Positions 17,596 through 25,416 of a DNA stretch of 37,031 nt are shown here, in pieces. Source of the DNA: Lysinibacillus sp. (GTDB lineage Bacteria; Bacillota; Bacilli; Bacillales_A; Planococcaceae); the NCBI GenBank assembly GCA_031181585.1, contig JAPSKP010000029.1:1-37031 (forward strand), given 5' to 3'. The first letter of the stretch is position 1; every line of letters starts with the position of its first letter. Under the pieces are notes generated by a model. It had not been told where the DNA came from and made no database searches. It saw only the letters and a program-made list of their open reading frames with translations. Made by a program: the position numbers and the translations under genes.

Positions 17596-18537
17596 GTGAA
17601 ATGGACGGAATTATCGATTCTGACAACAAATGAAGCCGTTGAAGCTGTATCAAATATCTTACATGAGGCAGGCGCTAGCGGTGTTGTCATAGAAGATTCA
17701 AAGGAATTGACAAAAGAACGAATTGATCAGTTCGGAGAAATTTACGCATTAAACCCAGAGGATTTCCCGAAAAATGGGGTTGTAGTTAAAGCGTATTTAT
17801 CCGCAACGAGCTTTTTGGCGGAAACGGTAGAGGAAATTAAACTTGCAATTGCAAACCTTGTAAATTTCGATATTAACATCGGTGAAAATATCCTGACGCT
17901 ATGTGAAGTGGACGAGGAGGATTGGGCAACGGCTTGGAAGCAATACTATCACCCTGTAAAAATTTCTGAGCGGTTCACGATTGTGCCTACTTGGGAAGAA
18001 TATAAACCTGTCAGCACAGATGAGCTGATCATTGAGTTGGATCCGGGGATGGCTTTCGGAACAGGAACGCACCCGACGACAGTTATGTGTTTACAGGCGC
18101 TTGAAAATGTAGTTAGCAAAAATGATACGGTCATTGATGTTGGAACAGGTTCTGGTGTGTTATCTATTGGTGCAGCGATGCTTGGAGCTGAAAAAGTCCA
18201 TGCGCTGGATTTAGATGAAGTAGCTGTAACTGCTGCACGTGAAAATGTAGAACTAAACAAAGTAGATGATGTTGTGCAAGTATTCCACGGCAACCTGCTT
18301 GATACAGTCAAGGAGCCGGCTGATGTCGTTGTAGCGAATATTTTAGCGGAAATCATTGTGACGTTTACAGATGATGCCTATTCCATTGTAAAACCAGGCG
18401 GGGTTTATGTAACAAGCGGCATCATCGGTGCAAAGAAGGATGAAGTGAAGGAAGCCCTTGAAAACTCAGGCTTTACCATCGAAGAAGTATTAATGATGGA
18501 AGACTGGGTAGCCATTATTGCACGCCGTCCACAGTAA
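17596..18537 (+). CDS. prmA: Ribosomal protein L11 methyltransferase
   Basis: SAM-dependent methyltransferase that methylates L11. 313 residues matching B. subtilis PrmA: MKWTELSI start, substrate-recognition domain, linker [18 protein letters not shown], signature [17 protein letters not shown]-binding [18 protein letters not shown] and catalytic-site [12 protein letters not shown] 17596 is chosen over TTG 17590 because AGGAGAGA (17581-17588) is at proper distance only from GTG and the family starts MKW. It follows dnaJ by 15 nt, so it is probably co-transcribed. Confidence 0.95.
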   Translation: MKWTELSILTTNEAVEAVSNILHEAGASGVVIEDSKELTKERIDQFGEIYALNPEDFPKNGVVVKAYLSATSFLAETVEEIKLAIANLVNFDINIGENILTLCEVDEEDWATAWKQYYHPVKISERFTIVPTWEEYKPVSTDELIIELDPGMAFGTGTHPTTVMCLQALENVVSKNDTVIDVGTGSGVLSIGAAMLGAEKVHALDLDEVAVTAARENVELNKVDDVVQVFHGNLLDTVKEPADVVVANILAEIIVTFTDDAYSIVKPGGVYVTSGIIGAKKDEVKEALENSGFTIEEVLMMEDWVAIIARRPQ

Positions 18538-18554
18538 AACATGCAGTGAAAGCT

Positions 18555-18589
18555 AGTAGACAGGGTCATTTGGCTTTGTCTACTTTTTC
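18555..18589 (+). terminator. Weak intrinsic terminator between prmA and rsmE
   Basis: A 9-bp stem (18555-18563 with 18576-18584, one G-U pair), 12-nt loop, T5. rsmE starts only about 25 nt later without a clear new promoter, so partial read-through is likely. Confidence 0.65.
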
Positions 18590-18614
18590 ATTAGAACGAA
18601 GGAGGAAGAACAAC

Positions 18615-19358
18615 ATGCAACGTTATTTTGTGGACGGACCGGCAAGCGAAGAGGGAGTATTCGTCCTTATTGGTGATAGTGCTCGGCATATCGGAAAAGT
18701 AATGCGGATGACAGCAGGCGAGGAAATCATCGTTGTTTCAGAAGGAACCGCTCATGTATGTGAAATTGTAGAGATTGGTGCAGAAGTTTCTGTAAAGCCG
18801 ACTGGGCGTATAATTCCTTCTCCAGAAATGCCAGTGAAAGTAACCATTGCCTGCGGACTGCCTAAAGGTGATAAATTGGAGCTGATTACGCAAAAAGGGA
18901 CGGAGTTAGGGATGTATGCCTGTGTCCCTTTTGCAGCAGAGCGCTCCATTGTCAAATGGGATGAGAAAAAGGGCCGTAAAAACCAAGAACGGCTCCAGAA
19001 AATTGCCCAAGAAGCGGCTGAACAATCACATCGCACACAGGTACCTGATATAAGGATGCCTATTTCCTTTAAACAGCTGCTCGCCATAGTGCCGGAATAT
19101 GACGCTGTATTCATAGCGGACGAGGAAGATGCAAAGGCCGAAAAACGCACAAGGTTTGCGGATCAGCTAAAAAAAGTGTATGATAATGAATCGAAATCAA
19201 TTTTATGTATTTTTGGTCCGGAAGGCGGTATCTCACGCAAGGAAGCGGAGGCGCTTGTAGCAGCAGGCGCACAAATTATGTCGCTCGGACCGCGCATTTT
19301 ACGGGCAGAAACAGCACCGTTATATGCATTATCTGCAATTTCCTATGAATTTGAATGA
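18615..19358 (+). CDS. rsmE: 16S rRNA m3U1498 methyltransferase RsmE
   Basis: SPOUT-class methyltransferase that modifies U1498 of 16S rRNA. 247 residues: an N-terminal PUA-like domain (MQRYFVDGPA ... HIGKVMRMTAGEEI), then the knotted SPOUT fold with CGLPKGDKLELITQKGTELG, EAAEQSHRTQVP and the SAM-loop motif IFGPEGGISRKEAEAL ... LGPRILRAETAPLYALS. GGAGGA in front supports ATG 18615; the open frame upstream covers the preceding hairpin and is not coding. Confidence 0.95.
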   Translation: MQRYFVDGPASEEGVFVLIGDSARHIGKVMRMTAGEEIIVVSEGTAHVCEIVEIGAEVSVKPTGRIIPSPEMPVKVTIACGLPKGDKLELITQKGTELGMYACVPFAAERSIVKWDEKKGRKNQERLQKIAQEAAEQSHRTQVPDIRMPISFKQLLAIVPEYDAVFIADEEDAKAEKRTRFADQLKKVYDNESKSILCIFGPEGGISRKEAEALVAAGAQIMSLGPRILRAETAPLYALSAISYEFE

Positions 19359-19374
19359 AAGAGGTGTAGGGGCC

Positions 19375-20709
19375 TTGTCAACAGTGGCTTTTCACACATT
19401 AGGTTGTAAAGTAAACCATTACGAAACAGAAGCGATTTGGCAATTATTCAAAGAGCAGGGCTATGACCGTAACGAGTTTGAACAACAAGCTGATGTTTAT
19501 GTAATCAATACATGTACAGTAACAAATACAGGGGATAAAAAATCCCGACAAGTTATCCGCCGCGCAATCCGGCAAAATCCGGATGCGGTTATTTGTGTAA
19601 CAGGGTGCTACGCGCAAACTTCGCCAGCAGAAATTATGGCAATCCCAGGTGTTGACATCGTTGTGGGAACACAGGACCGCCATAAAATGCTCGGTCTAAT
19701 TGATCAATACCGCGAAGAGCGTCAGCCAATTAACGCAGTTCGCAACATTATGAAAAACCGTGTCTATGAAGAATTGGACGTTCCAGCTTTTACAGACCGT
19801 ACACGTGCATCACTGAAAATTCAGGAAGGCTGCAATAACTTCTGTACGTTTTGCATCATTCCATGGGCGCGCGGCTTAATGCGTTCTCGTGACCCGCAAG
19901 AAGTGATCCGTCAAGCCCAGCAATTAGTCGATGCAGGATATCTTGAAATTGTTCTGACAGGTATTCATACAGGAGGATACGGCCAAGACTTCAAAGATTA
20001 TAACTTGGCACAGCTTCTACGTGATTTAGAAGCACAGGTAAAAGGGTTAAAACGTTTACGTATCTCTTCGATTGAAGCGTCGCAATTAACCGACGAAGTG
20101 ATTGATGTACTGCAAAACTCAAATATTGTTGTAAACCATCTGCATATTCCCATTCAATCGGGCTCTGATACGGTATTGAAGCGTATGCGCCGTAAATATA
20201 CAATGGACTTCTTCTCCGAGCGTCTGCGTAAGTTGGAAAAAGCATTGCCGGATTTAGCAGTAACATCTGATGTGATCGTCGGGTTCCCAGGAGAAACAGA
20301 AGAAGAGTTTATGGAAACGTATAATTTTATCCGTGACCACAAATTTTCAGAATTACATGTGTTCCCATTCTCTAAACGGACAGGCACACCAGCTGCTCGT
20401 ATGGAAGACCAAGTGGATGAGGAAATCAAAAATGAACGTGTTCATCGTTTAATTGCCTTAAATGATCAATTAGCAAAAGAATACGCTTCCCGATTTGAAG
20501 GTGAAGTACTGGAAGTAATTCCAGAAGAGCGCTTTAAAGATTCGAACAACGAAAACTTGTATGTCGGCTACACTGCAAACTACCTGAAAGTGGTGTTTGA
20601 AGCGAGTGAAGACATGGTCGGCAAGCTAGTAAAGGTGAAAATTACAAAAGCGGGTTATCCGTATAATGAAGGACAATTTGTCCGTGTACTGGATGCTGTA
20701 GAAGCCTAA
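19375..20709 (+). CDS. mtaB: tRNA t6A37 methylthiotransferase MtaB
   Basis: Radical SAM methylthiotransferase that converts t6A to ms2t6A at tRNA position 37. 444 residues, closely matching B. subtilis YqeV/MtaB: N-terminal MTTase domain with cysteines C11 (LGCKVN), C47 (NTCTVTN) and C78 (TGCYAQT) for one [4Fe-4S] cluster; radical SAM motif CNNFCTFC (C153, C157, C160) for the second; and a C-terminal TRAM domain. The start is TTG 19375, 8 nt after AGAGGTG; there is no ATG at a suitable place. Lies 16 nt after rsmE. Confidence 0.96.
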   Translation: MSTVAFHTLGCKVNHYETEAIWQLFKEQGYDRNEFEQQADVYVINTCTVTNTGDKKSRQVIRRAIRQNPDAVICVTGCYAQTSPAEIMAIPGVDIVVGTQDRHKMLGLIDQYREERQPINAVRNIMKNRVYEELDVPAFTDRTRASLKIQEGCNNFCTFCIIPWARGLMRSRDPQEVIRQAQQLVDAGYLEIVLTGIHTGGYGQDFKDYNLAQLLRDLEAQVKGLKRLRISSIEASQLTDEVIDVLQNSNIVVNHLHIPIQSGSDTVLKRMRRKYTMDFFSERLRKLEKALPDLAVTSDVIVGFPGETEEEFMETYNFIRDHKFSELHVFPFSKRTGTPAARMEDQVDEEIKNERVHRLIALNDQLAKEYASRFEGEVLEVIPEERFKDSNNENLYVGYTANYLKVVFEASEDMVGKLVKVKITKAGYPYNEGQFVRVLDAVEA

Positions 20710-20717
20710 CCCTATCG

Positions 20718-20757
20718 AAAAAGCCGCCTCCTCTAATGAACGGGGAAGCGGCTTTTT
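20718..20757 (+). terminator. Intrinsic terminator after mtaB
   Basis: AAAAAGCCGC pairs with GCGGCTTTTT (20718-20727 with 20748-20757) with further pairing inside. It ends the prmA-rsmE-mtaB unit. Confidence 0.9.
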
Positions 20758-20788
20758 GGGTGGAATAAATAGGAAAAATAAAAAAATG

Positions 20789-20806
20789 ATAGACTAGTCT
20801 GTCTAT
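20789..20806 (+). promoter_or_regulatory. TetR-type operator-like inverted repeat upstream of deoC
   Basis: ATAGAC, 6-nt centre TAGTCT, GTCTAT; the centre overlaps a second palindrome AGACTAGTCT. The half-sites look like those bound by TetR-family regulators. It lies just upstream of the expected deoC -35 region. Confidence 0.4.
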
Positions 20807-20829
20807 TTTATGTATTTCTTATTTGGTGT

Positions 20830-20853
20830 TATGATATAGTTGTACGTACAACT
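20830..20853 (+). promoter_or_regulatory. deoC -10 region with 16-bp palindromic operator-like site
   Basis: TATGAT (20830-20835) is a candidate -10. It is followed at once by a perfect 16-bp palindrome, AGTTGTACGTACAACT (20838-20853), over the expected transcription start. TTGTACGTACAA is of the GntR-family operator type. No good -35 is visible, which would fit an activator-dependent or tightly controlled promoter. Confidence 0.5.
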
Positions 20854-20878
20854 AACAGATAAAAAGGAGCAATTGACC

Positions 20879-21547
20879 ATGACGCAAAATTATGCTGCAA
20901 TGATTGACCACACGCTATTAAAGGCGGACACTACTCGTCCACAAATCGAAAAATTATGTGAAGAAGCGAAGAAGTATGTATTTGCTTCTGTGTGTGTAAA
21001 TCCTACATGGGTGAAATACAGCGCAGAACTATTGGCTGGTACAGAAGTAAAAGTTTGTACAGTAATCGGTTTCCCGTTAGGTGCGTCTACTTCCGCTGTA
21101 AAAGCATTTGAAACAAAAGATGCTATTGCTAACGGCGCGGGTGAAATTGATATGGTTATCAATATCGGCGCATTAAAAAATGGTGAATTTGATGTTGTCC
21201 GAGATGATATTAAGGCAGTAGTCGAGGCGGCAAACGGTACATTAGTAAAAGTTATCATTGAGACATGCTTACTAACAGAGGAAGAAAAGGTGAAGGCTTG
21301 TCAATTATCAGTCGAAGCTGGTGCCGATTTTGTTAAGACATCAACTGGATTCTCAACGGGTGGTGCAACTGCTGAAGATATCGCTTTAATGCGTAAAACA
21401 GTTGGCCCGGATCTAGGCGTAAAAGCTTCCGGCGGTGTGCGTAATTTGGAAGATATGAAGAAGATGATCGAAAATGGAGCAACTCGCATTGGCGCAAGTT
21501 CAGGTGTTGCTATTATGGAAGGATTAACTTCTCAATCTGACTATTAA
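20879..21547 (+). CDS. deoC: Deoxyribose-phosphate aldolase
   Basis: Class I aldolase that cleaves 2-deoxyribose 5-phosphate to glyceraldehyde 3-phosphate and acetaldehyde in deoxynucleoside catabolism. 222 residues; Schiff-base lysine K153 in [14 protein letters not shown], with D91 ([10 protein letters not shown]) and K182 (GVKASGGVR) as the other active-site residues. AAGGAG precedes ATG 20879. It stands alone, away from deoR, nupC or pdp; B. subtilis does not carry it here. cdd, further along the window, belongs to the same nucleoside-salvage pathway. Confidence 0.97.
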   Translation: MTQNYAAMIDHTLLKADTTRPQIEKLCEEAKKYVFASVCVNPTWVKYSAELLAGTEVKVCTVIGFPLGASTSAVKAFETKDAIANGAGEIDMVINIGALKNGEFDVVRDDIKAVVEAANGTLVKVIIETCLLTEEEKVKACQLSVEAGADFVKTSTGFSTGGATAEDIALMRKTVGPDLGVKASGGVRNLEDMKKMIENGATRIGASSGVAIMEGLTSQSDY

Positions 21548-21562
21548 TTATAATAGTTTTTG

Positions 21563-21591
21563 TTGACTAATCTAAAATGATGCGTTATAAT
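21563..21591 (+). promoter_or_regulatory. Sigma-A promoter of rpsU
   Basis: TTGACT, 17-nt spacer, TATAAT: close to consensus. The leader of about 60 nt contains CATTAAC/GTTAATG (21603-21609 with 21617-21623), a 7-bp hairpin before the ribosome site. Confidence 0.85.
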
Positions 21592-21658
21592 TCTTTAGTA
21601 CACATTAACTTATGATGTTAATGAGTATTGACGTGTGTTCGGAGGGAGGGAAAGAGAG

Positions 21659-21832
21659 ATGTCAAAAACTGTCGTTCGCAAAAACGAATCGCTTGAAGAT
21701 GCTCTTCGCCGCTTCAAACGTACTGTATCTAAAAGTGGTACAATTCAAGAAGTTAGAAAGCGCGAGTTCTACGAAAAACCTAGCGTAAAACGTAAAAAGA
21801 AATCAGAAGCTGCACGTAAACGTAAGTGGTAA
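21659..21832 (+). CDS. rpsU: 30S ribosomal protein bS21
   Basis: Small basic ribosomal protein near the anti-Shine-Dalgarno region of 16S rRNA. 57 residues, the family length: [20 protein letters not shown], then [16 protein letters not shown] and a basic end. ATG 21659 has a strong G-rich ribosome site (GGAGGGAGGG). It has its own promoter and terminator. In B. subtilis yqeY follows directly; here it is missing. Confidence 0.98.
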   Translation: MSKTVVRKNESLEDALRRFKRTVSKSGTIQEVRKREFYEKPSVKRKKKSEAARKRKW

Positions 21833-21897
21833 TTTTCCCGGTAAAATCCCTACGTTCATAACACGCAATTCGAGATTTAACTGAGCAGACAAATGAT

Positions 21898-21938
21898 ATA
21901 CCCTGAAGCTACTTGTGAGCTTCGGGGTATTTGTATTT
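21898..21938 (+). terminator. Intrinsic terminator of rpsU
   Basis: A 13-bp stem (21898-21910 with 21918-21930, one G-U pair), 7-nt loop and a T-rich tail. Confidence 0.85.
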
Positions 21939-22262
21939 CCAGAGAAAATAGTGTGCAAAGCCAATTTGTCATATATTGAAGGAGTTCATGTTATGATAAA
22001 GGCACCTGGATTATAGAGAGAGATAGTACTTGATAAAGTATGTGTTTGTTATGTAATAAAACAGTCCAATATGAAAAAATACACGCTAGGAACATCCACG
22101 CTTTTTTCACTTTCTCGATAGTTTTTTATAGGTCGGCAATACTTGTAGTAGGAAGAGTTGGTAAAAACCTTTAGGTGAATCAAAGCAAATTGAAGAGAAA
22201 TTGAGTTATTTAATAAAGAAATAAGGACATACATAATAAAATTGAAAGAAAATAAAATAAAA
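21939..22262. other. Gene-free gap in place of yqeY
   Basis: About 320 nt of AT-rich sequence. It holds a 7-codon frame with a good ribosome site (GAAGGAG, ATG 21994) and a 16-codon frame MKKYTLGTSTLFSLSR starting at 22070, neither convincing. No recognisable YqeY fragment was found in any frame I read. Confidence 0.4.
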
Positions 22263-22290
22263 TGAAACAAAATGCGATTTCAATCGTATA
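22263..22290 (+). promoter_or_regulatory. Sigma-W promoter of nfeD-floA
   Basis: TGAAAC (22263-22268), 16-nt spacer, CGTATA (22285-22290), an exact match to the sigma-W consensus TGAAAC-N16/17-CGTA. The homologous yqeZ-yqfA-yqfB operon of B. subtilis is known to be sigma-W dependent. Confidence 0.9.
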
Positions 22291-22325
22291 ACAGATAGGA
22301 TCACTAAAAAGAAAGGAGGAATTGG

Positions 22326-23657
22326 ATGAAGCAAAGAAGAATTTTCGCGTGGCTTTTATTGATGACGCTTTCATTTGTGCTCCTCATTCCAACTATTTAT
22401 GCGGATTCGGCAAAAGTTTTTCATGTCCCGGTAGAGAAAAACGTAGAAAAGGGCTTGTTTTCATTTTTAGAGCGGGCGATTAAGGAGGCAACAGAGCAAA
22501 ATGCCGAAGCAATCGTGCTTGATATACATACTCCGGGCGGCTTTGTTGATGCAGCTGAAGAAATTGGTAAGCTGCTGGATGCCGTAGATGACGAGATAAA
22601 AGTCATCGCGTATATCAACTCTAAAGCTCACTCGGCAGGAGCCTTTATTGCACTGCATGCAGATGAAATTTATATGACGAAAAATGCAACATTCGGTGCT
22701 GCGGGGATTATTGACGGCGAGGGTAATACAGCCGAGCAAAAAGCGGAAAGTGCTTGGTTGGCAGCAATGGAAGCTGCAGCCGTTTCTTCTGGCAGAGAAC
22801 CGCGTTATGCACTGGCCATGGCGGATAAATCAATGGATTTAAAAAAATTCCGTGCCCCGGTCGGCGAATTTTTAACGCTCACAGCGGATGAAGCTCTTAA
22901 GGTAGAATATTCCGAAGGGACGGCAAATTCCCTGGAGGAAGTGCTGAATAAGGCAGGGTTAAAAGGTGCAGAGGTAGTAGATCTCGAACCGACGCTTGCT
23001 GAAAATATTGCTCGTATTGTGACCAACCCAATCGTTGTTCCTATTCTTTTATCCATAGCCAGTCTCGGATTAGTAGCAGAGCTGTATTCACCGGGATTTG
23101 GGGTGCCAGGTACGATGTCATTAGCTGCATTTGGTCTTTTCTTCTTTGGTCATACAATTGCTGGCTTTGCAGGATATGAGTCGATCTTAATGTTTGTTAT
23201 CGGCGTTATTTTTGTCATATTGGAATTCTTTGTTCCTGGAGGTATAGTCGGCATACTAGGAGGTGCGTTAATCATCCTTAGTTTGTTATTTGCAGGTGCT
23301 AGTGTAACACATATGGCATATTCAATCATTATTGCAATGTTTATTGCAGTTATAGGAATGGTGATTCTTATGAAGTTCTTTGGGAAGAAGATGCATATAT
23401 TCAATAAGCTTGTGCTAAGGGATGCCACCACGACAGAGGAAGGGTATGTTTCCAATACCAATCGCGTCGAATTAATTGGACGGACAGGAGAGGCAGCAAC
23501 ACCGCTTCGTCCGGCAGGTGTCATCCTTTTAGGGAATGAACGAATAGATGCAGTGTCTGAAGGAAGCTTTATTAACAAAGGTAGTCAGGTGGAAGTAATT
23601 AAGGTAGAAGGCTCGCGCATTGTCGTGAGAGAAATTTTTAAGAAAATGGAGGAATAG
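22326..23657 (+). CDS. nfeD: NfeD-family membrane protein with ClpP-like protease domain
   Basis: Long-form NfeD (B. subtilis YqeZ/NfeD2 type), partner of flotillins in membrane microdomains. A signal peptide or anchor lies at residues 7-26. The ClpP-like periplasmic-type protease domain has LDIHTPGGFVDAAEEIG and candidate nucleophile S103 in AHSAGAFIAL. Several transmembrane segments (about 233-355) follow, then a C-terminal OB-fold domain (GRTGEAATPLRPAGVILLGNERIDAVSEG). 443 residues. AAAGGAGGA supports ATG 22326. First gene of the sigma-W operon with floA only 3 nt downstream. Confidence 0.9.
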   Translation: MKQRRIFAWLLLMTLSFVLLIPTIYADSAKVFHVPVEKNVEKGLFSFLERAIKEATEQNAEAIVLDIHTPGGFVDAAEEIGKLLDAVDDEIKVIAYINSKAHSAGAFIALHADEIYMTKNATFGAAGIIDGEGNTAEQKAESAWLAAMEAAAVSSGREPRYALAMADKSMDLKKFRAPVGEFLTLTADEALKVEYSEGTANSLEEVLNKAGLKGAEVVDLEPTLAENIARIVTNPIVVPILLSIASLGLVAELYSPGFGVPGTMSLAAFGLFFFGHTIAGFAGYESILMFVIGVIFVILEFFVPGGIVGILGGALIILSLLFAGASVTHMAYSIIIAMFIAVIGMVILMKFFGKKMHIFNKLVLRDATTTEEGYVSNTNRVELIGRTGEAATPLRPAGVILLGNERIDAVSEGSFINKGSQVEVIKVEGSRIVVREIFKKMEE

Positions 23658-23660
23658 ATA

Positions 23661-24662
23661 ATGATTATTGATGGAGCAACAATCGGCTTAATTGCCATGA
23701 TCGTAGGCGCATTCATCGTCCTAGCGGTATTCTTTACACTTGTACCGGTTGCACTATGGATTAGTGCCCTAGCAGCAGGTGTTCGTGTAAGCATCTTTAC
23801 ATTGATTGGGATGCGACTGCGCCGTGTTATCCCGTCACGTATTGTCAACCCATTGATTAAGGCTCATAAGGCAGGCCTTGATGTATCGATTAATCAATTG
23901 GAGTCCCACTACTTGGCTGGTGGTAATGTAGACCGCGTAATTAATGCCTTAATAGCAGCACACCGTGCGAATATCGAATTGACATTTGAACGCTGTGCGG
24001 CTATCGACTTAGCGGGTCGTGATGTACTAGAGGCTGTACAAATGTCGGTAAATCCAAAGGTAATTGAAACACCATTTATTGCGGGTGTAGCAATGAACGG
24101 GATTGAAGTAAAGGCAAAAGCCCGTATTACAGTACGTGCAAACCTGGATCGTTTAGTCGGTGGAGCCGGCGAAGATACGATCATTGCCCGTGTTGGCGAG
24201 GGTATTGTATCAACAATCGGTTCATCTGAATCTCATTCTAAAGTGCTGGAAAACCCGGACATGATTTCTCAGACAGTCCTTTCAAAAGGCTTGGACTCAG
24301 GTACAGCATTTGAAATCCTATCCATTGATATAGCGGACGTAGATATCGGTAAAAATATCGGAGCAGAGCTTCAAATCGAGCAGGCCCAGGCTGATAAAAA
24401 TATTGCCCAGGCAAAAGCCGAAGAACGTCGTGCCATGGCTGTAGCAAGCGAGCAGGAAATGGTTGCAAAAGTTCAGGAAATGAAGGCAAAAGTAGTAGAA
24501 GCCGAAGCAGAAGTTCCAATGGCGATGGCTGAAGCATTACGCAGCGGGAACTTTGGTATTATGGATTATATGAACTATCAAAACATTCAGGCGGATACAT
24601 CTATGCGTGATTCTATAGCAAAAGTATCACAAGAGAATAAACCGGAAAAAGGCGAAAAATAA
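23661..24662 (+). CDS. floA: Flotillin-like protein FloA
   Basis: Scaffold protein of functional membrane microdomains. The N-terminus has a hydrophobic hairpin-type membrane segment (about residues 5-45). The following PHB/SPFH-like domain contains the FloA blocks [19 protein letters not shown] and [20 protein letters not shown]. The C-terminal third is an Ala/Glu-rich coiled coil ([20 protein letters not shown]) ending [20 protein letters not shown]. 333 residues, as in B. subtilis YqfA/FloA. GGAGG (23648-23652) inside the end of nfeD drives ATG 23661. Confidence 0.96.
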   Translation: MIIDGATIGLIAMIVGAFIVLAVFFTLVPVALWISALAAGVRVSIFTLIGMRLRRVIPSRIVNPLIKAHKAGLDVSINQLESHYLAGGNVDRVINALIAAHRANIELTFERCAAIDLAGRDVLEAVQMSVNPKVIETPFIAGVAMNGIEVKAKARITVRANLDRLVGGAGEDTIIARVGEGIVSTIGSSESHSKVLENPDMISQTVLSKGLDSGTAFEILSIDIADVDIGKNIGAELQIEQAQADKNIAQAKAEERRAMAVASEQEMVAKVQEMKAKVVEAEAEVPMAMAEALRSGNFGIMDYMNYQNIQADTSMRDSIAKVSQENKPEKGEK

Positions 24663-24684
24663 TCGAGGAAGGGGGGATCGCTAA

Positions 24685-25134
24685 ATGGAAGGATTAATCA
24701 TTATGATCGTCATGTTTCTGCTCAGTACGTTATTTACAAAAGATAAGACAAAGCAAAAAGAGACGAAGCAAATGCCGCCGTTTAGCAGTAGGCAGGTCCC
24801 TCAGGAAAATACAAGGGAAGAACAGCGTCGGGAAAGACCGAAAGTACGTTCACTCGATGATTTTGCAAAGGAAGTTTTTGGGCAATTAAACGAAAAGACA
24901 GAGCCGACTCAAAATGACCGTAAAATAATCGAGGAACCCGTTTTGAAGCCTGCCATGGAAGTAACCCGAGGGGAACGCAAATCGACTCGTCCTGAGCTGG
25001 GTGCTTCAAGACCGATTATACAAAGGCAGAAAACAAAATCCCCTGTGATCGTGCCAAGCACGAGGGAGCAGCTAGTGCAGGCAGTGATTACCTCTGAAAT
25101 ATTAGGACCGCCAAAAGCGAAGCAACGTAAATAA
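24685..25134 (+). CDS. YqfB-like membrane-anchored protein of the floA operon
   Basis: A 149-residue protein with one N-terminal membrane helix (GLIIMIVMFLLSTLF) and a long, charged, probably disordered cytoplasmic region, closing with a helical motif LVQAVITSEILGPPKAK that looks like the conserved end of this family. Function unknown. It is the third gene of the nfeD-floA operon, 22 nt after floA, behind a strong ribosome site. I infer the relation to B. subtilis YqfB from position and architecture, not from strong similarity. Confidence 0.65.
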   Translation: MEGLIIMIVMFLLSTLFTKDKTKQKETKQMPPFSSRQVPQENTREEQRRERPKVRSLDDFAKEVFGQLNEKTEPTQNDRKIIEEPVLKPAMEVTRGERKSTRPELGASRPIIQRQKTKSPVIVPSTREQLVQAVITSEILGPPKAKQRK

Positions 25135-25160
25135 TACATGCCCCCTTTTTTGCATACACT
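25131..25160 (+). promoter_or_regulatory. Candidate sigma-E promoter of yqfC-yqfD
   Basis: The -10 CATACACT (25153-25160) matches the sigma-E consensus CATACANT exactly. ATA (25134-25136) lies 16 nt upstream, at the sigma-E -35 position. Start expected near 25167, giving a leader of about 13 nt. The -10 sits in the loop of the upstream operon's terminator. Confidence 0.65.
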
Positions 25161-25181
25161 GTAAGAAAGGGGGCTTTTTTT
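25140..25181 (+). terminator. Terminator of the nfeD-floA operon, overlapping the yqfC start
   Basis: GCCCCCTTT (25140-25148) pairs with AAAGGGGGC (25166-25174) across a 17-nt loop, followed by seven T. The right arm is also the ribosome site of yqfC, and its last T residues belong to or abut the TTG start. Confidence 0.88.
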
Positions 25182-25416
25182 GAAATCATTTATGCAATTA
25201 GATGACGTGCTGGAATGGATTCAATTCCGCCAGATTCGCTGGAATGGGCTATATGAAGTGCGGCAGGTAGCGTCCGATATATTCAGCTGTTCTTTAGGGA
25301 AGTTTCAGCTGACAATTGAAGGGGAAGGGATACTCGTCCAGTATTTGACGGAGGGCGGCTTTTTATTGAGTGCTGAAATGATCAACAAAATTAAGATAGA
25401 AGAGCATGTGATGTAA
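25180..25416 (+). CDS. yqfC: YqfC-like sporulation protein
   Basis: A 78-residue protein whose C-terminal half (SLGKFQLTIEGEGILVQYL ... FLLSAEMINKIKIE) parallels the end of B. subtilis YqfC (repetitive beta strands); it lies directly before yqfD as in Bacillus. Molecular role unknown; in B. subtilis the pair belongs to the mother-cell sigma-E regulon. TTG 25180 is chosen since AAGGGGG (25167-25173) lies 6 nt upstream; the first ATG (25192) would be 18 nt away. Its ribosome site is the right arm of the terminator hairpin. The stop overlaps the yqfD start (TAATG). Confidence 0.7.
   Translation: MKSFMQLDDVLEWIQFRQIRWNGLYEVRQVASDIFSCSLGKFQLTIEGEGILVQYLTEGGFLLSAEMINKIKIEEHVM

Noticed and set aside
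22049..22270. 73-codon minus-strand frame in the yqeY gap
   Set aside because: Hydrophobic only because the DNA is T-rich; no ribosome site, and it overlaps the sigma-W promoter.
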